A stretch of 64,000 bases of DNA from contig JAQBUI010000011.1 in the NCBI GenBank assembly GCA_027624035.1, positions 1 to 64,000 on the forward strand. The letters run 5' to 3'. The DNA comes from Pseudomonadota bacterium (GTDB taxonomy: Bacteria; Pseudomonadota; Gammaproteobacteria; Pseudomonadales; Azotimanducaceae). Shown here one piece after another: positions 25,740-34,971 of this stretch. Under the pieces are notes generated by a model. It saw only the letters and a list, made by a program, of their open reading frames with translations, had not been told where the DNA came from and did no database searches. The position numbers and the translations under genes were made by a program. Numbering within the stretch: the first letter of the stretch is position 1; each line of letters begins with the position of its first letter.

Positions 25740-26510
25740 TCACCGGCTTCGCGCCCGGACAGCCTCCGCCAGCTGAGCGTAGGCCATCACGGACATGATG
25801 GGAAACAGTGAGGCGAATGCGATGAGCCCGAACCCGTCAAGTACCGGGTTGCGCCCTGGTACGGTCTCGGCAAGCCCGAGACCCAGTGCGGCGACGAGCG
25901 GTACGGTGACTGTTGACGTCGTGACCCCACCCGAGTCATAGGCCAGCGGCACGATCAACGACGGTGCAAACCGCGTCTGAATGATGACCACCACGTAGCC
26001 TGAAATGATGTAATACTGAATGGGGTCGCCCGCGACAATGCGATAGCACCCGAGCGAGATGCCACAGGCGACACCCAGGGCCACCGCCTGGCGTAGACCG
26101 TTAACGCCAATACTGCCACCGGAGACCTGGTTCGCCTTGATCGCAACAGCAATCAGGGAGGGTTCCGCGATGGTCGTGCTCCAGCCCATCGCGAATGCAA
26201 ACAGGTAGACCCAGTAGTAGTTCAGCCAGTGAAACTGCATCTGGATGAGAGCATGACCAGCGATAAATTCGGGGTCAGTCAACTGGGCCGCCATCAATCT
26301 CCCGAGCGGAAACAGCGCCTTCTCAAGCCCGAGCAGGAACAGACTAAGACCAAGCAGAACATAGCAGAAGCCGATCGCCGTTCTCTTCGGCTGGCTCACG
26401 GGCTTGCGGAGCACAAAAAGCTGAAAACCGAAAATGATCGTCACAATGGGCAGGACGTCAACCACGGTGCCAAGCAGCACCCCAACGAGTTCACTCATCA
26501 GCCCCATCAA
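25740..26510 (-). CDS. DUF1538 membrane protein (second copy)
   Basis: 256 residues, about six or seven hydrophobic segments. Family landmarks are [20 protein letters not shown] and [20 protein letters not shown] near the C-terminus, followed by [20 protein letters not shown]1538 proteins are putative permeases of unknown substrate, often two domains in tandem or as neighbouring genes, with PII-type regulators nearby. The start overlaps the stop of the other DUF1538 gene by ATGA. Confidence 0.9.
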   Translation of the reverse strand: MMGLMSELVGVLLGTVVDVLPIVTIIFGFQLFVLRKPVSQPKRTAIGFCYVLLGLSLFLLGLEKALFPLGRLMAAQLTDPEFIAGHALIQMQFHWLNYYWVYLFAFAMGWSTTIAEPSLIAVAIKANQVSGGSIGVNGLRQAVALGVACGISLGCYRIVAGDPIQYYIISGYVVVIIQTRFAPSLIVPLAYDSGGVTTSTVTVPLVAALGLGLAETVPGRNPVLDGFGLIAFASLFPIMSVMAYAQLAEAVRARSR

Positions 26511-27250
26511 AACAGCGCCCCATAGGCCATCCCGAACAGCATGACAAAGATCATCGGCGTCAGGGAAGCAAATGCGATCAGGCCAAAGCCGTCGATCATC
26601 GGATTGCGACCGCGAATCGCGGAGGCCAGGCCAACCCCGAGGGCGGTCACCAGAGGAACCGTGATGGTGGAGGTCGTGACGCCGCCGGAATCGTAAGCGA
26701 TGCCAATAATCTCGGGTGGCGCCACCACCGTCACCAGCACAACCAGACCGTAGCCACCCATGATCAGGTACTGGATAGGCCAGCCCTTGATGATGCGCAC
26801 GACCCCCAGGACAATTGCCGCCCCAACAGACAGGGCCACCGACAGGCGCAGCCCCAGCGCGTATTGGTCTATCTGCTCCACCCTGATGACCCCACCGTTT
26901 GCCGCAACCATCGCAGCTTCCGCCGCGACGGCAATCAGTGCCGGTTCGGCAATGGTCGTGCCAAAGCCCAGGCAGAAGGCAAACGCGATCAGCCAGAACA
27001 GGCTGCCCTTGACGGCAAAATCCGATGCCATGTTCTCACCAATGGGAAACAGACCCATTTCGAGACCATTGATGAAAAAGGTCAGGCCAAGGAGCACCAG
27101 TACCAGGCCAGTCACCATCCCCAGCAGGTCAGGCAACGGTTGTTGCAGAACGAGTAGCTGAAAGATGACCACCACCAGTACGATGGGTGCCAGGTCCCGG
27201 CCGCTGCTGAGCAGGGCGAGTAGCAGCTTTTGCAGCGGTTCCAGCATCAA
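26507..27250 (-). CDS. DUF1538 membrane protein (first copy)
   Basis: 247 residues and homologous to its neighbour over the whole length: [40 protein letters not shown] and [18 protein letters not shown]. It is the first gene of the operon DUF1538-DUF1538-PII-CBS. The paired repeats of the same fold suggest a pseudo-symmetric heterodimeric channel or transporter (inference). Confidence 0.9.
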   Translation of the reverse strand: MMLEPLQKLLLALLSSGRDLAPIVLVVVIFQLLVLQQPLPDLLGMVTGLVLVLLGLTFFINGLEMGLFPIGENMASDFAVKGSLFWLIAFAFCLGFGTTIAEPALIAVAAEAAMVAANGGVIRVEQIDQYALGLRLSVALSVGAAIVLGVVRIIKGWPIQYLIMGGYGLVVLVTVVAPPEIIGIAYDSGGVTTSTITVPLVTALGVGLASAIRGRNPMIDGFGLIAFASLTPMIFVMLFGMAYGALF

Positions 27251-27433
27251 TCAGGGCGTCTTCAATCGGTATGGTGAGCCTAGCAGATGTTTCGGACCGA
27301 TCTTTTGATCCTTGCCAGGTTTTAAGGGACCACCGGGTTGCATAACGCGCTGACCAGTCATTAAATGGACCAGCCCTGAATCAGATTCAGACTACGGGGC
27401 GAAATGCTGGACTATCCTTGAGGAGGCTTCAAC

Positions 27434-28021
27434 GTGCCAAACCACACACCGCAATCATCCCAGGCAGTGGCCATGGGAGTTCCCTTTGGCGAGAGCCTTG
27501 ACCGGGCCAGACCACGCTGCACGATCGAGCCAGGGCTTTTCCATGGTAACGCACACCGGGCAACAGGTTTGCGTGCAGCAACCTCCTGGATCGCTGGCGC
27601 AAGAATGATGCCGGCAGCATTGGCGATGATCCTCCTGGTTTCCATCGGCGCCAGTGCCGAGACCGGTCAGCAGGCCAACACGGCCAATACAGACATCGAA
27701 GTCATCGCTCCGGCGGACACCCTGACTGGCCAGGTCGCAAGCATCGCTGCCGAGTACGGCAACATCGAGACCACTTTCGACCAGCGCCATCTGGATGCGC
27801 TGGGGATCGCGATGGGCAATGACTTCATTGTGACCCGTGGCGAGACGTCTGTGACCGTGCGGCTGGGCAAGACCTACGAAGATGTGGAGCGCGGAGAGTG
27901 GATCGCCCTTGTCAACTGGGAAGGCAAACTCCGGCTTGCCCGCAGTTTCGCAAACGCCGCAGAAACGCTGGGTGCGAGCGCAGGCGACGACCTCGTTCTT
28001 GCCCCCGCACCGGCCGATTGA
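27434..28021 (+). CDS. Exported protein with a SAM-hydroxide-adenosyltransferase-like C-terminal domain
   Basis: The C-terminal ~110 residues (TGQVASIAAEYGNIETTF, then GNDFIVTRGETSVTVRLGKT and YEDVERGEWIALVNWEGKL) resemble the C-terminal beta domain of SAM hydrolase/chlorinase-type proteins; the N-terminal catalytic domain is absent. The start is uncertain. The GTG at 27434 has a strong AGGAGG 7 bases upstream and gives 195 residues. The ATG at 27605 gives a clean signal peptide (MMPAALAMILLVSIGASA) but a weak ribosome site. hemH follows after 18 bases. Function unknown. Confidence 0.7.
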   Translation: MPNHTPQSSQAVAMGVPFGESLDRARPRCTIEPGLFHGNAHRATGLRAATSWIAGARMMPAALAMILLVSIGASAETGQQANTANTDIEVIAPADTLTGQVASIAAEYGNIETTFDQRHLDALGIAMGNDFIVTRGETSVTVRLGKTYEDVERGEWIALVNWEGKLRLARSFANAAETLGASAGDDLVLAPAPAD

Positions 28022-28039
28022 TGCAGGCCCAACGAGACC

Positions 28040-29050
28040 GTGCCTGACATGCCCACCAGGCTCGGAGTCCTGCTTGTCAACCTTGGTACACCAGACGACA
28101 CCTCACCTGGTGCCGTGCGCCGTTATCTTGCGGAATTCCTCGCCGACCCCAGAGTGGTGGATCTGCCCAGGTGGCTCTGGCTGCCGGTGCTTTACGGGAT
28201 CATCCTAACGGTTCGCCCCGCCAAACTCTCCCGCAAATACCGGCTGATCTGGGGAAGAAAGGACGGCCCGTTGCGTGGCATTATGGCCGCTCTGGCAGAG
28301 AGAACAAGGGAGGCGCTGAGAACCTGTTTGCCAGGCCAGGACGTCATGGTGCGCGCGGCCATGACATACGGCGCGCCCTCCATCCACTCGGTTCTCGATG
28401 AGATGAAGGCCGCCTCGGTGCGGGATTACATCATCCTGCCGGTCTACCCCCAGTACAGCAACGCCACCACCGGAGCGGTACAGGACCAGCTCGCACGCTA
28501 TCTCTCCCGGCGGGAAGTCCCCTCCTATCGCTTTATTGCGCATTACCATGACGATCCACGTTACATTGGCGCGCTCGCCACATCAGTGCAGCGACACCGG
28601 CTGTATCTGCGCGAGAAAACCATGGTGCTGTTCTCATTCCACGGCATTCCGGTTTCTCAGGCGGAGCAGGGCGACCCCTATCCAGATCATTGTCAGCGCA
28701 CGGCTCAGGCTGTGGCAGACGCGCTTGATCTGCCGCACTGGCGGATGACATTCCAGTCGCGATTCGGTCCAGCCCCCTGGTTAACGCCCTACACTGATGA
28801 GACCCTGGCCTCGTTACCAGGAGAAGGCTACAAACGGGTTCTTGTGATCTGTCCGGGTTTCGCTACAGAGTGCCTTGAGACTCTTGAAGAAATCCGAATG
28901 GAAAACCGCGACATCTTCCTGTCATCGGGTGGTGAGGCGTTCAAATATGCCAAGGCACTCAATGCAACCAGACCGCACGTCGACCTACTACGCGACCTGG
29001 TACTGGATCACCTGTACACCAGAGAATCACTTTCCGGAGGGCCGGCATGA
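28040..29050 (+). CDS. hemH: Ferrochelatase
   Basis: Inserts Fe(II) into protoporphyrin IX to make haem. 336 residues from GTG 28040; an in-frame ATG at 28049 (MPTRLGVLLVNLGTPD) is an equally good start. Signature LFSFHGIPVSQAEQGDPY with the catalytic His is near residue 197, and CPGFATECLETLEEIRMENR, with the metal-site Glu, is near 275. It overlaps the following cupin gene by ATGA (29047-29050). Confidence 0.96.
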   Translation: MPDMPTRLGVLLVNLGTPDDTSPGAVRRYLAEFLADPRVVDLPRWLWLPVLYGIILTVRPAKLSRKYRLIWGRKDGPLRGIMAALAERTREALRTCLPGQDVMVRAAMTYGAPSIHSVLDEMKAASVRDYIILPVYPQYSNATTGAVQDQLARYLSRREVPSYRFIAHYHDDPRYIGALATSVQRHRLYLREKTMVLFSFHGIPVSQAEQGDPYPDHCQRTAQAVADALDLPHWRMTFQSRFGPAPWLTPYTDETLASLPGEGYKRVLVICPGFATECLETLEEIRMENRDIFLSSGGEAFKYAKALNATRPHVDLLRDLVLDHLYTRESLSGGPA

Positions 29051-29370
29051 CCGCCTATCAGATTGAAGCGCTTTCGAGGCGCCTCACGGGCCGGCCCGTC
29101 GAGTACCTCGAATTCATGAATGTTCCTGACATGAGTTGTGGCGTCTACCGGCTCGTTCCGGGTGCTTCAGACCCTCAGCAGCCCCATAGCCAGGACGAGA
29201 TCTATTACGTGATCAATGGAGCCGGTTCGTTCCGCGATGACGATGGCGTGCGCCAGATCAGCCCAGGAGACATTCTGTACGTTCCGGCCAACGCCACCCA
29301 TCGCTTTGAAGACATCATGCAGACCCTGACCCTGCTGGTTGTCTTTGCTCCAGGTAAGAGACAGGCGTGA
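29047..29370 (+). CDS. Cupin domain protein
   Basis: 107 residues, single conserved barrel. The first metal motif is PHSQDEIYYVINGAGSF and the second is PGDILYVPANATHRFE. The histidines and Glu needed for a metal site are present. It is translationally coupled to hemH by a 4-base overlap, which could hint at a haem- or iron-related role, but no substrate is evident. Confidence 0.88.
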   Translation: MTAYQIEALSRRLTGRPVEYLEFMNVPDMSCGVYRLVPGASDPQQPHSQDEIYYVINGAGSFRDDDGVRQISPGDILYVPANATHRFEDIMQTLTLLVVFAPGKRQA

Positions 29371-29387
29371 ACAACGGCCAACTAAGC

Positions 29388-30173
29388 TCAGGCCTCTGTC
29401 TGATCATCCTGGTCAGCAGGCTCGGTATAGTTGAAACCCGCAACGCGGTCACGGCCCTGCTCAATCGCAAACTCCAGGGCGGTGTTCACGTTCTCGATCA
29501 GTTGCTGGGGTGATTCCGTACCGTGGTAGCTGGTGATCCCGCCGGAATTCGTGATCTTGAGCTGTGGGTCCTTGGAAATCTGAATCTGGCCAATCAACTG
29601 ACTGATCCGGTTGACGACCATGACTGCCTCGTCCTCAGATGCCCCTGACAGGATAAGACCAAAATTGTCGGAGCCCATGCGGGCGGTGATGTCGACCTCA
29701 CGCAGGGCTGCCCTGACGATTCGGGCATAGAGTTGAAGCATCTCGTTGGCGCTCGCCAGGCCATGCTGGTCTACCACATCGGAGAACTGATCCACCTGCA
29801 ACATGATGAGGGTAAAGGCATAGGAGCCTCGATTGCTCATGCCGCTGTGCTGAACCAGCATCTCCAGGAAGTATTTCTCGTTATAACAGCCCGTCAGTTC
29901 ATCCCGGGTGGTGACCGACGCGAGGTCGGACCTGACTTTATCGAGCTTTTCGGTGGCTTCCTGCAACTTCCGATTCGCCTCGGCCGCCTCTCGCTCAAGA
30001 CGATTGAGTGCCGAATTGATCACGAGATTGGGCGCCACCATCATCAGAGCCATCGTGATGCCAATCACGATCCACTGATAGATATCGCTGTCGCGAAGCA
30101 GAAACAGCACCAGGCCGTACAGCACCACGGTGTTCACGGTCAGCAGCAGGTAGATTCTTGACTTTTGCATCAC
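29388..30173 (-). CDS. Membrane-anchored GGDEF-like protein with degenerate active site
   Basis: 261 residues. Two N-terminal hydrophobic helices (about 7-27 and 34-54) are followed by a coiled coil (LEREAAEANRKLQEATEKLD), then a diguanylate-cyclase-like fold starting TTRDELTGCYNEKYFLEM. Where GG(D/E)EF is expected (about residue 163) the sequence is MGSDNF, so both Gly and the acidic residues are altered and synthesis of c-di-GMP is unlikely. It may sense nucleotides or act as a scaffold. Divergent from the MBL hydrolase gene. Confidence 0.85.
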   Translation of the reverse strand: MMQKSRIYLLLTVNTVVLYGLVLFLLRDSDIYQWIVIGITMALMMVAPNLVINSALNRLEREAAEANRKLQEATEKLDKVRSDLASVTTRDELTGCYNEKYFLEMLVQHSGMSNRGSYAFTLIMLQVDQFSDVVDQHGLASANEMLQLYARIVRAALREVDITARMGSDNFGLILSGASEDEAVMVVNRISQLIGQIQISKDPQLKITNSGGITSYHGTESPQQLIENVNTALEFAIEQGRDRVAGFNYTEPADQDDQTEA

Positions 30174-30318
30174 ACATCATGTGAATACCGAAACTTTATG
30201 GAATCAACTATTCCACCAAAACACAAGCACTGGTTTACGGACGGTTCATTGCTGGCGCCGGGCTTTACTTTCTGTGGCACTCGCTGGGACACTGACTGTG
30301 ACACTGGCAGGAGCAAAC

Positions 30319-31197
30319 ATGGAGAACTGGCGGCTGGGGGATATCGCGATTACCCGTATCGAGGAACTGATCGGCCCACTGTTCGATCCAGTGAGGTTCT
30401 TCCCCGACTATGACCAGGCGGCATTTGACAGGCACCAGGACTGGCTCTACCCCAATCATGTCGACCCTCGGTCCGGTAACCTGATCGCCAGCATGCACTC
30501 CTGGCTTGTCCAGACACCGGACCACAACATTCTGATTGATACCTGCATTGGGGATGACAAAGACCGGATGCCTTACCGCAACTGGCACCGAATGCACACC
30601 GGATGGCTCTCAAGGCTGCCGATAGACCCCACCGAGGTCGACTTCGTCCTGTGCACCCACCTCCATGTGGACCATGTGGGCTGGAATACGCGGCTGGTCA
30701 ATGGGCAATGGATCCCGACCTTTCCAAATGCGAAATATGTATTCAGCCAGGCAGAGTTCGATTTCTGGCAGGCGGCACGGTCAACACCAGATCCAGATAC
30801 CTTCAACGAGGTGAACAACAAGACGTTCGATGACAGCGTTCTGCCGATCATGGGCCTCGCGCAACTCATCGCCGCCAGCGCAGACCTGATACCCGGGGTG
30901 ATGTCGGTCTCCCCTGCACCGGGCCATACTCCAGGCAGCAGTGCCATCACACTGACATCCGGGCAACAGCAGGCACTGTTTACCGGCGACATCTGCCATC
31001 ATCCAATTCAGGTCTGGTATCCGGACTGGAACAGTGCCTATTGCGAAATCCCTGATCAGGCCATTGCCACCCGCAGGGCCGTCCTGTCGCGATGTGCAGA
31101 GCATCACATGCTGATGATGCCAGCGCACTTCGGGCCCGCTCACGCGGGCTATGTTGACGAGACCGCCTCAGGGTTCGAATTCAGGTTCACTGACTGA
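30319..31197 (+). CDS. MBL-fold metallo-hydrolase
   Basis: 292 residues from the ATG at 30319, chosen because AGGAG stands 6 bases before it and the family starts like MENWRLGDIAITRIEELIG; an open extension reaches 30181. Metal motif THLHVDHVGW (HxHxDH) is present, with further ligands in APGHTPGS, TGDICHHP and the terminal MPAHFGPAHAG. It resembles the branch containing quorum-quenching lactonases and other hydrolases; substrate unknown. Confidence 0.9.
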   Translation: MENWRLGDIAITRIEELIGPLFDPVRFFPDYDQAAFDRHQDWLYPNHVDPRSGNLIASMHSWLVQTPDHNILIDTCIGDDKDRMPYRNWHRMHTGWLSRLPIDPTEVDFVLCTHLHVDHVGWNTRLVNGQWIPTFPNAKYVFSQAEFDFWQAARSTPDPDTFNEVNNKTFDDSVLPIMGLAQLIAASADLIPGVMSVSPAPGHTPGSSAITLTSGQQQALFTGDICHHPIQVWYPDWNSAYCEIPDQAIATRRAVLSRCAEHHMLMMPAHFGPAHAGYVDETASGFEFRFTD

Positions 31198-31239
31198 CAC
31201 GCAATAACCTGGCGGCCCCATCGCCGGGCCAGCCGTCCG

Positions 31240-31845
31240 CTAGCGATCGTGTGGGGTCCAGCCGGGGTCTGCAAGCTGGAATATCGTATCCAGCATCCGA
31301 TAGGTGAGCCCCCAGACGACCTGACCTTCAACGCCGTAGGCAGGAAATGGCTCATGTCGGCCCTGGATCATGAATTTCGTTTCCTGGTAAGAATGGCCGC
31401 GGTGCATGTCGTGCAGCGACCCCCACAGCACCGCATCCACTTCGTGATTGAGATCGAGGTCCACATCCGGTTCATGAAGTTCGTAGACGAACGGCACCAC
31501 GATCAGTTCACCACGCCGCCCCCGGGCATTCGGGCGGACCGCATCCAGCTCGCCAAGACAGGTAGCATGTCGTTGCAGATCAAGGCCGATTTCCTCCATG
31601 GTCTCCCGTTCTGCCGTCTGTTGGAGGTTGTCATCCTGAGCCTCACGATGACCCCCCGGAAAAGCCATATGGCCCGACCAGGGGTCGCCCTCGCGGGCGG
31701 CCCTCAAAATGAACAGTACTTCCGTATGGTGCCCTGTCTGCCTCAGAATCGTGGCCACGGCAGCCTGCCGGGCCCCCGCCATTTCGCGGTAGGGCTCAGG
31801 CGAATGTTCGGCAATCGCCGTTCTGATTCGTTCCAGTGATACCAT
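31240..31845 (-). CDS. Nudix hydrolase, CoA-pyrophosphatase type
   Basis: 201 residues. The CoA-diphosphatase-style Nudix region reads AFPGGHREAQDDNLQQTAER followed by ETMEEIGL, with upstream LFILRAAREGDPWSGHM, the UPF0035-type motif of the NudL/PCD1 group. It probably hydrolyses CoA or its oxidised derivatives to phosphopantetheine and ADP. Transcribed divergently from the M48 gene. Confidence 0.9.
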   Translation of the reverse strand: MVSLERIRTAIAEHSPEPYREMAGARQAAVATILRQTGHHTEVLFILRAAREGDPWSGHMAFPGGHREAQDDNLQQTAERETMEEIGLDLQRHATCLGELDAVRPNARGRRGELIVVPFVYELHEPDVDLDLNHEVDAVLWGSLHDMHRGHSYQETKFMIQGRHEPFPAYGVEGQVVWGLTYRMLDTIFQLADPGWTPHDR

Positions 31846-31915
31846 AACAGTCCAACGTGATCCGGGGCGGATGTCGCCACCATAAGGGCAATGCGAGATT
31901 CAAGGAGGCATTATC

Positions 31916-33457
31916 GTGACTAACCTGAGTTTACACAAACTGATCGCTCCCCTGCTCATAGGCATACTCCTGGCAAGCGGATGCGCAGTGAATCCGGTGA
32001 CGGGCAAAAACGAGTTGGCTTTCATCAGCGAGAGCCAGGAAATCGCCATTGGCGCCGAGCAATACGCACCATCCCAGCAGTCCCAGGGCGGCCGCTACCG
32101 TGTAGACCCATCATTGACAGACTATGTGAGCGAAGTCGGGATGCGAGTTGCCCGGGAAAGTGATCGTGCGCTGCCCTATGAGTTTGTCGTACTCAATGAT
32201 TCGAGCCCGAATGCCTGGGCCCTGCCTGGTGGCAAGATCGCGGTCAACCGGGGGCTGCTGATGCAGCTTGAAAGTGAGGCAGAACTGGCAGCCGTACTGG
32301 GGCACGAGATTGTCCACAGTGCCGCCCGCCACGGTGCCCAGTCCATGCAACGCGGCGTGCTGCTTCAGGGAGCGATGATCGCGACCTCACTGGCCACCCA
32401 GGATGAAGCCTACGGTAACTACGTCGTCGGCGCGGCCCAACTGGGCGCGCAGCTGGTCACACTCAAGTATGGGCGAGGCGCTGAACTTGAGGCCGACCGG
32501 TACGGTATCGAATACATGGTGCAAGCCGGCTACGACCCGCGCGCCGCCATCTCCCTGCAGGAGACTTTCGTCAGACTCTCGGACTCCGGCGCGCCGAACT
32601 GGCTGGAAGGGTTGTTTTCAAGCCACCCGCCTTCAATGGACCGGGTGCAGGCCAACCGGGAATCGGTCTCACAGCTGGACCTTCGGGCAGACCTTGAGAC
32701 CGGTAAAGAACGCTACGATCAGGCGCTGGCACATCTTCGCTCGGTCCAGCCAGCTTACGAGGAATTGCAACGCGCCCAGTTTCTGGTGAGCGAAAACAAG
32801 CTGGAGTCCGCCGAAACAGCTCTGCACAAAGCCATCCGGATAGAGCCGAATGAAGCGCTCTTTCACGGCACCCTTGGCGACGTCTATCGCCTTGAAAACC
32901 GTTTCGAATCGGCGACTGGTGCCTACGATCAGGCACTTGCGCTGGACGCCGAGTACTATCGCTATTACCTGGGCCGGGGCCTGGCACTGGCGCGACAGGG
33001 CAGGAACGTCGAGGCGAGGGCTGATCTGACCCGAAGCAATCAATTGTTGCCCACAGCTACCGCCATGACCGCCCTGGGCAATCTGTCACTGGCGGCCGGA
33101 CAACCCGGTGAGGCCAAGGAGTACTTTCGGGTTGCCATGTCAGCTGACAATCAACAGGGCAAGATCGCCCGGAGCGCCTATATTCGGCTGGACCTGCCCG
33201 ATAATCCTGGTGCCTACTTTGACGTGTCACCTGCCCTGGACGATGGCGTCCTCGTCGCTAATATCGAGAACAAGAGCGGGCTCGCGGTACGGCTACTTGA
33301 CGTTCACTTTGCCGCACGAATCAACGGCGAACCACTCAGCCGGATCGTCACCGTGCGTGATATCACTGGCTGGGGAAGAGTCTCGTCGGGATGGCGACTG
33401 CGCGACGATGACATCCTTTCGGACGTCAGGGTAACGATTGCGAACCCTAGACTGTAA
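31916..33457 (+). CDS. M48-family metalloprotease lipoprotein with TPR tail (BepA/LoiP-like)
   Basis: 513 residues from GTG at 31916 with AAGGAGG ahead. Signal peptide with lipobox LASGC (Cys23) puts it in the periplasm on a membrane. Zinc motif GHEIVHSAARHG is near residue 130, with the third ligand in GRGAELEADRYGIEYM. TPR-like repeats follow (about 275-400; SAETALHKAIRIEPNEALFH and ATGAYDQALALDAEYYRYYL). BepA-like proteins handle misassembled outer-membrane proteins such as LptD. Confidence 0.92.
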   Translation: MTNLSLHKLIAPLLIGILLASGCAVNPVTGKNELAFISESQEIAIGAEQYAPSQQSQGGRYRVDPSLTDYVSEVGMRVARESDRALPYEFVVLNDSSPNAWALPGGKIAVNRGLLMQLESEAELAAVLGHEIVHSAARHGAQSMQRGVLLQGAMIATSLATQDEAYGNYVVGAAQLGAQLVTLKYGRGAELEADRYGIEYMVQAGYDPRAAISLQETFVRLSDSGAPNWLEGLFSSHPPSMDRVQANRESVSQLDLRADLETGKERYDQALAHLRSVQPAYEELQRAQFLVSENKLESAETALHKAIRIEPNEALFHGTLGDVYRLENRFESATGAYDQALALDAEYYRYYLGRGLALARQGRNVEARADLTRSNQLLPTATAMTALGNLSLAAGQPGEAKEYFRVAMSADNQQGKIARSAYIRLDLPDNPGAYFDVSPALDDGVLVANIENKSGLAVRLLDVHFAARINGEPLSRIVTVRDITGWGRVSSGWRLRDDDILSDVRVTIANPRL

Positions 33458-33617
33458 TTTTGACCCTCAGGCAGTATGGATCACGCGCCCTGGTTCAGAA
33501 CCGTACCCACTTCCATCGCCGCCACCCGATCCGGACGCTGCACCCTGATGTGACCGTTAGATGACTCCCGCGCCGGGTGTGAATCTGATGAGGTGTGCGG
33601 TCTGATATATTGTGCCC

Positions 33618-34898
33618 ATGAATGAGCTCGCCCCCCGCCAGGATTCCGATGTGCTGCCCACCGGCTTCTGGGCAAAGACCTTTGCCGCATTCCGCATCGC
33701 TAACTTCCGCTGGTTCTTTGCGGCGCTGTGCTGCAACTTTGCCTCAATGAACATCCAGATGTTCATCCGCGGCTGGCTCGTGTTCGAAATCACCCACTCC
33801 TACGAAAAGCTGGGCTGGATGACCGCCGCCGGCGGCATCGTCGGGCTCATCGCGGCCCCGCTTGGTGGCGTGATAGCCGACCGGGTTCCTCAGAAAAAGA
33901 CGGTGCTTCAGGCCGCCGGCGTCGCCAATGGCATCGTCACAGTGGTCATCGCGGTTCTGATCACCAGGCAAATGCTGCAGTTTGAGCATCTGCTGGCCGC
34001 ATCGGTGCTGCAGGGCTTCATCATGAACGGCATGATGCCCTCTCGCCAGGCCCTGACCAGAGACGTGGTCGGGCTCGACCTTCTCACCAATGCCATCGGC
34101 CTGTCCACCTCCGGGATGAATGCCGCTCGACTCATGTTGCCGGGCCTGGCGGGCGGCCTCGTGGCCGCACTGGGCGGTGGCGACGGCAATGTAGACCCGG
34201 CCAAATGGGTGTATCTGATGATGACCGTTTTGTACTTCGGGGCGGCCGCCATGATGCTGAAGGTCAGGGTGATCGATCACCATCCTCACGACCGCCACCA
34301 GGACCCGGTACTGATCCAGATCAGGGCCGGATTCGCCTATGTTCTGCGTACACCCGTGATCTTCATGTTGCTGGGCTGCAACTTCCTGATGGTGTTCTTC
34401 AGCATGACCTACTTCATGCTGTTACCTGGCTTTGTCAAGGAGGTGCTCGGTGCCGGGCCGGAGAAGCTTGGGCTGATCATCTCGGTATCGGGACTGGGGT
34501 CCCTTGCGGGCTCGTTGGTCATTGCTTCCCTGCCGAATCGCAATCGAGCCCGAATCCTGCTATCCGGTTCGCTACTGGCGGGAATCGCCCTCATGGGTTT
34601 TGCCCTCTCCACAAACTACTGGCTTTCGCTGGTCTTACTGACCATCGTCGGCCTGGGCCAGTCTACCCGCATGTCCCTGTCCAACGTCCTGATTCAGTCG
34701 CATGTTGATGACGATTACCGGGGCCGTGTGATGAGCATCTACATGCTGGAAATGTCAGTGCTGTCGATCGCAGTCTATCCGATCAGTATTCTGGCAGACG
34801 TTCTGGGGCCCCAGTGGGCTGTGGGCGGGTCCGCTGCATGCCTGGTCGTACTGATTCTTGTTCTGTTCAAAGTCCCGGCATATCGCAACCTTGATTGA
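33618..34898 (+). CDS. Major facilitator superfamily transporter
   Basis: 426 residues from the ATG at 33618 (MNELAPRQDSDVLPTGFWAK); a GTG at 33612 is also possible. There are about 12 hydrophobic segments, with the MFS loop 2-3 motif GGVIADRVPQKK near residue 85. It looks like an efflux-type (EntS/MacAB-like MFS_3) permease, with LIQSHVDDDYRGRVMSIYML near the C-terminal half. Substrate unknown. Confidence 0.9.
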   Translation: MNELAPRQDSDVLPTGFWAKTFAAFRIANFRWFFAALCCNFASMNIQMFIRGWLVFEITHSYEKLGWMTAAGGIVGLIAAPLGGVIADRVPQKKTVLQAAGVANGIVTVVIAVLITRQMLQFEHLLAASVLQGFIMNGMMPSRQALTRDVVGLDLLTNAIGLSTSGMNAARLMLPGLAGGLVAALGGGDGNVDPAKWVYLMMTVLYFGAAAMMLKVRVIDHHPHDRHQDPVLIQIRAGFAYVLRTPVIFMLLGCNFLMVFFSMTYFMLLPGFVKEVLGAGPEKLGLIISVSGLGSLAGSLVIASLPNRNRARILLSGSLLAGIALMGFALSTNYWLSLVLLTIVGLGQSTRMSLSNVLIQSHVDDDYRGRVMSIYMLEMSVLSIAVYPISILADVLGPQWAVGGSAACLVVLILVLFKVPAYRNLD

Positions 34899-34971
34899 AC
34901 CCCGCCAACATTGCCAGCAGGCTGCGTAATTCGTTAGGCTCCACGATCAGTTCAACCACTGCCTCTGCGCT

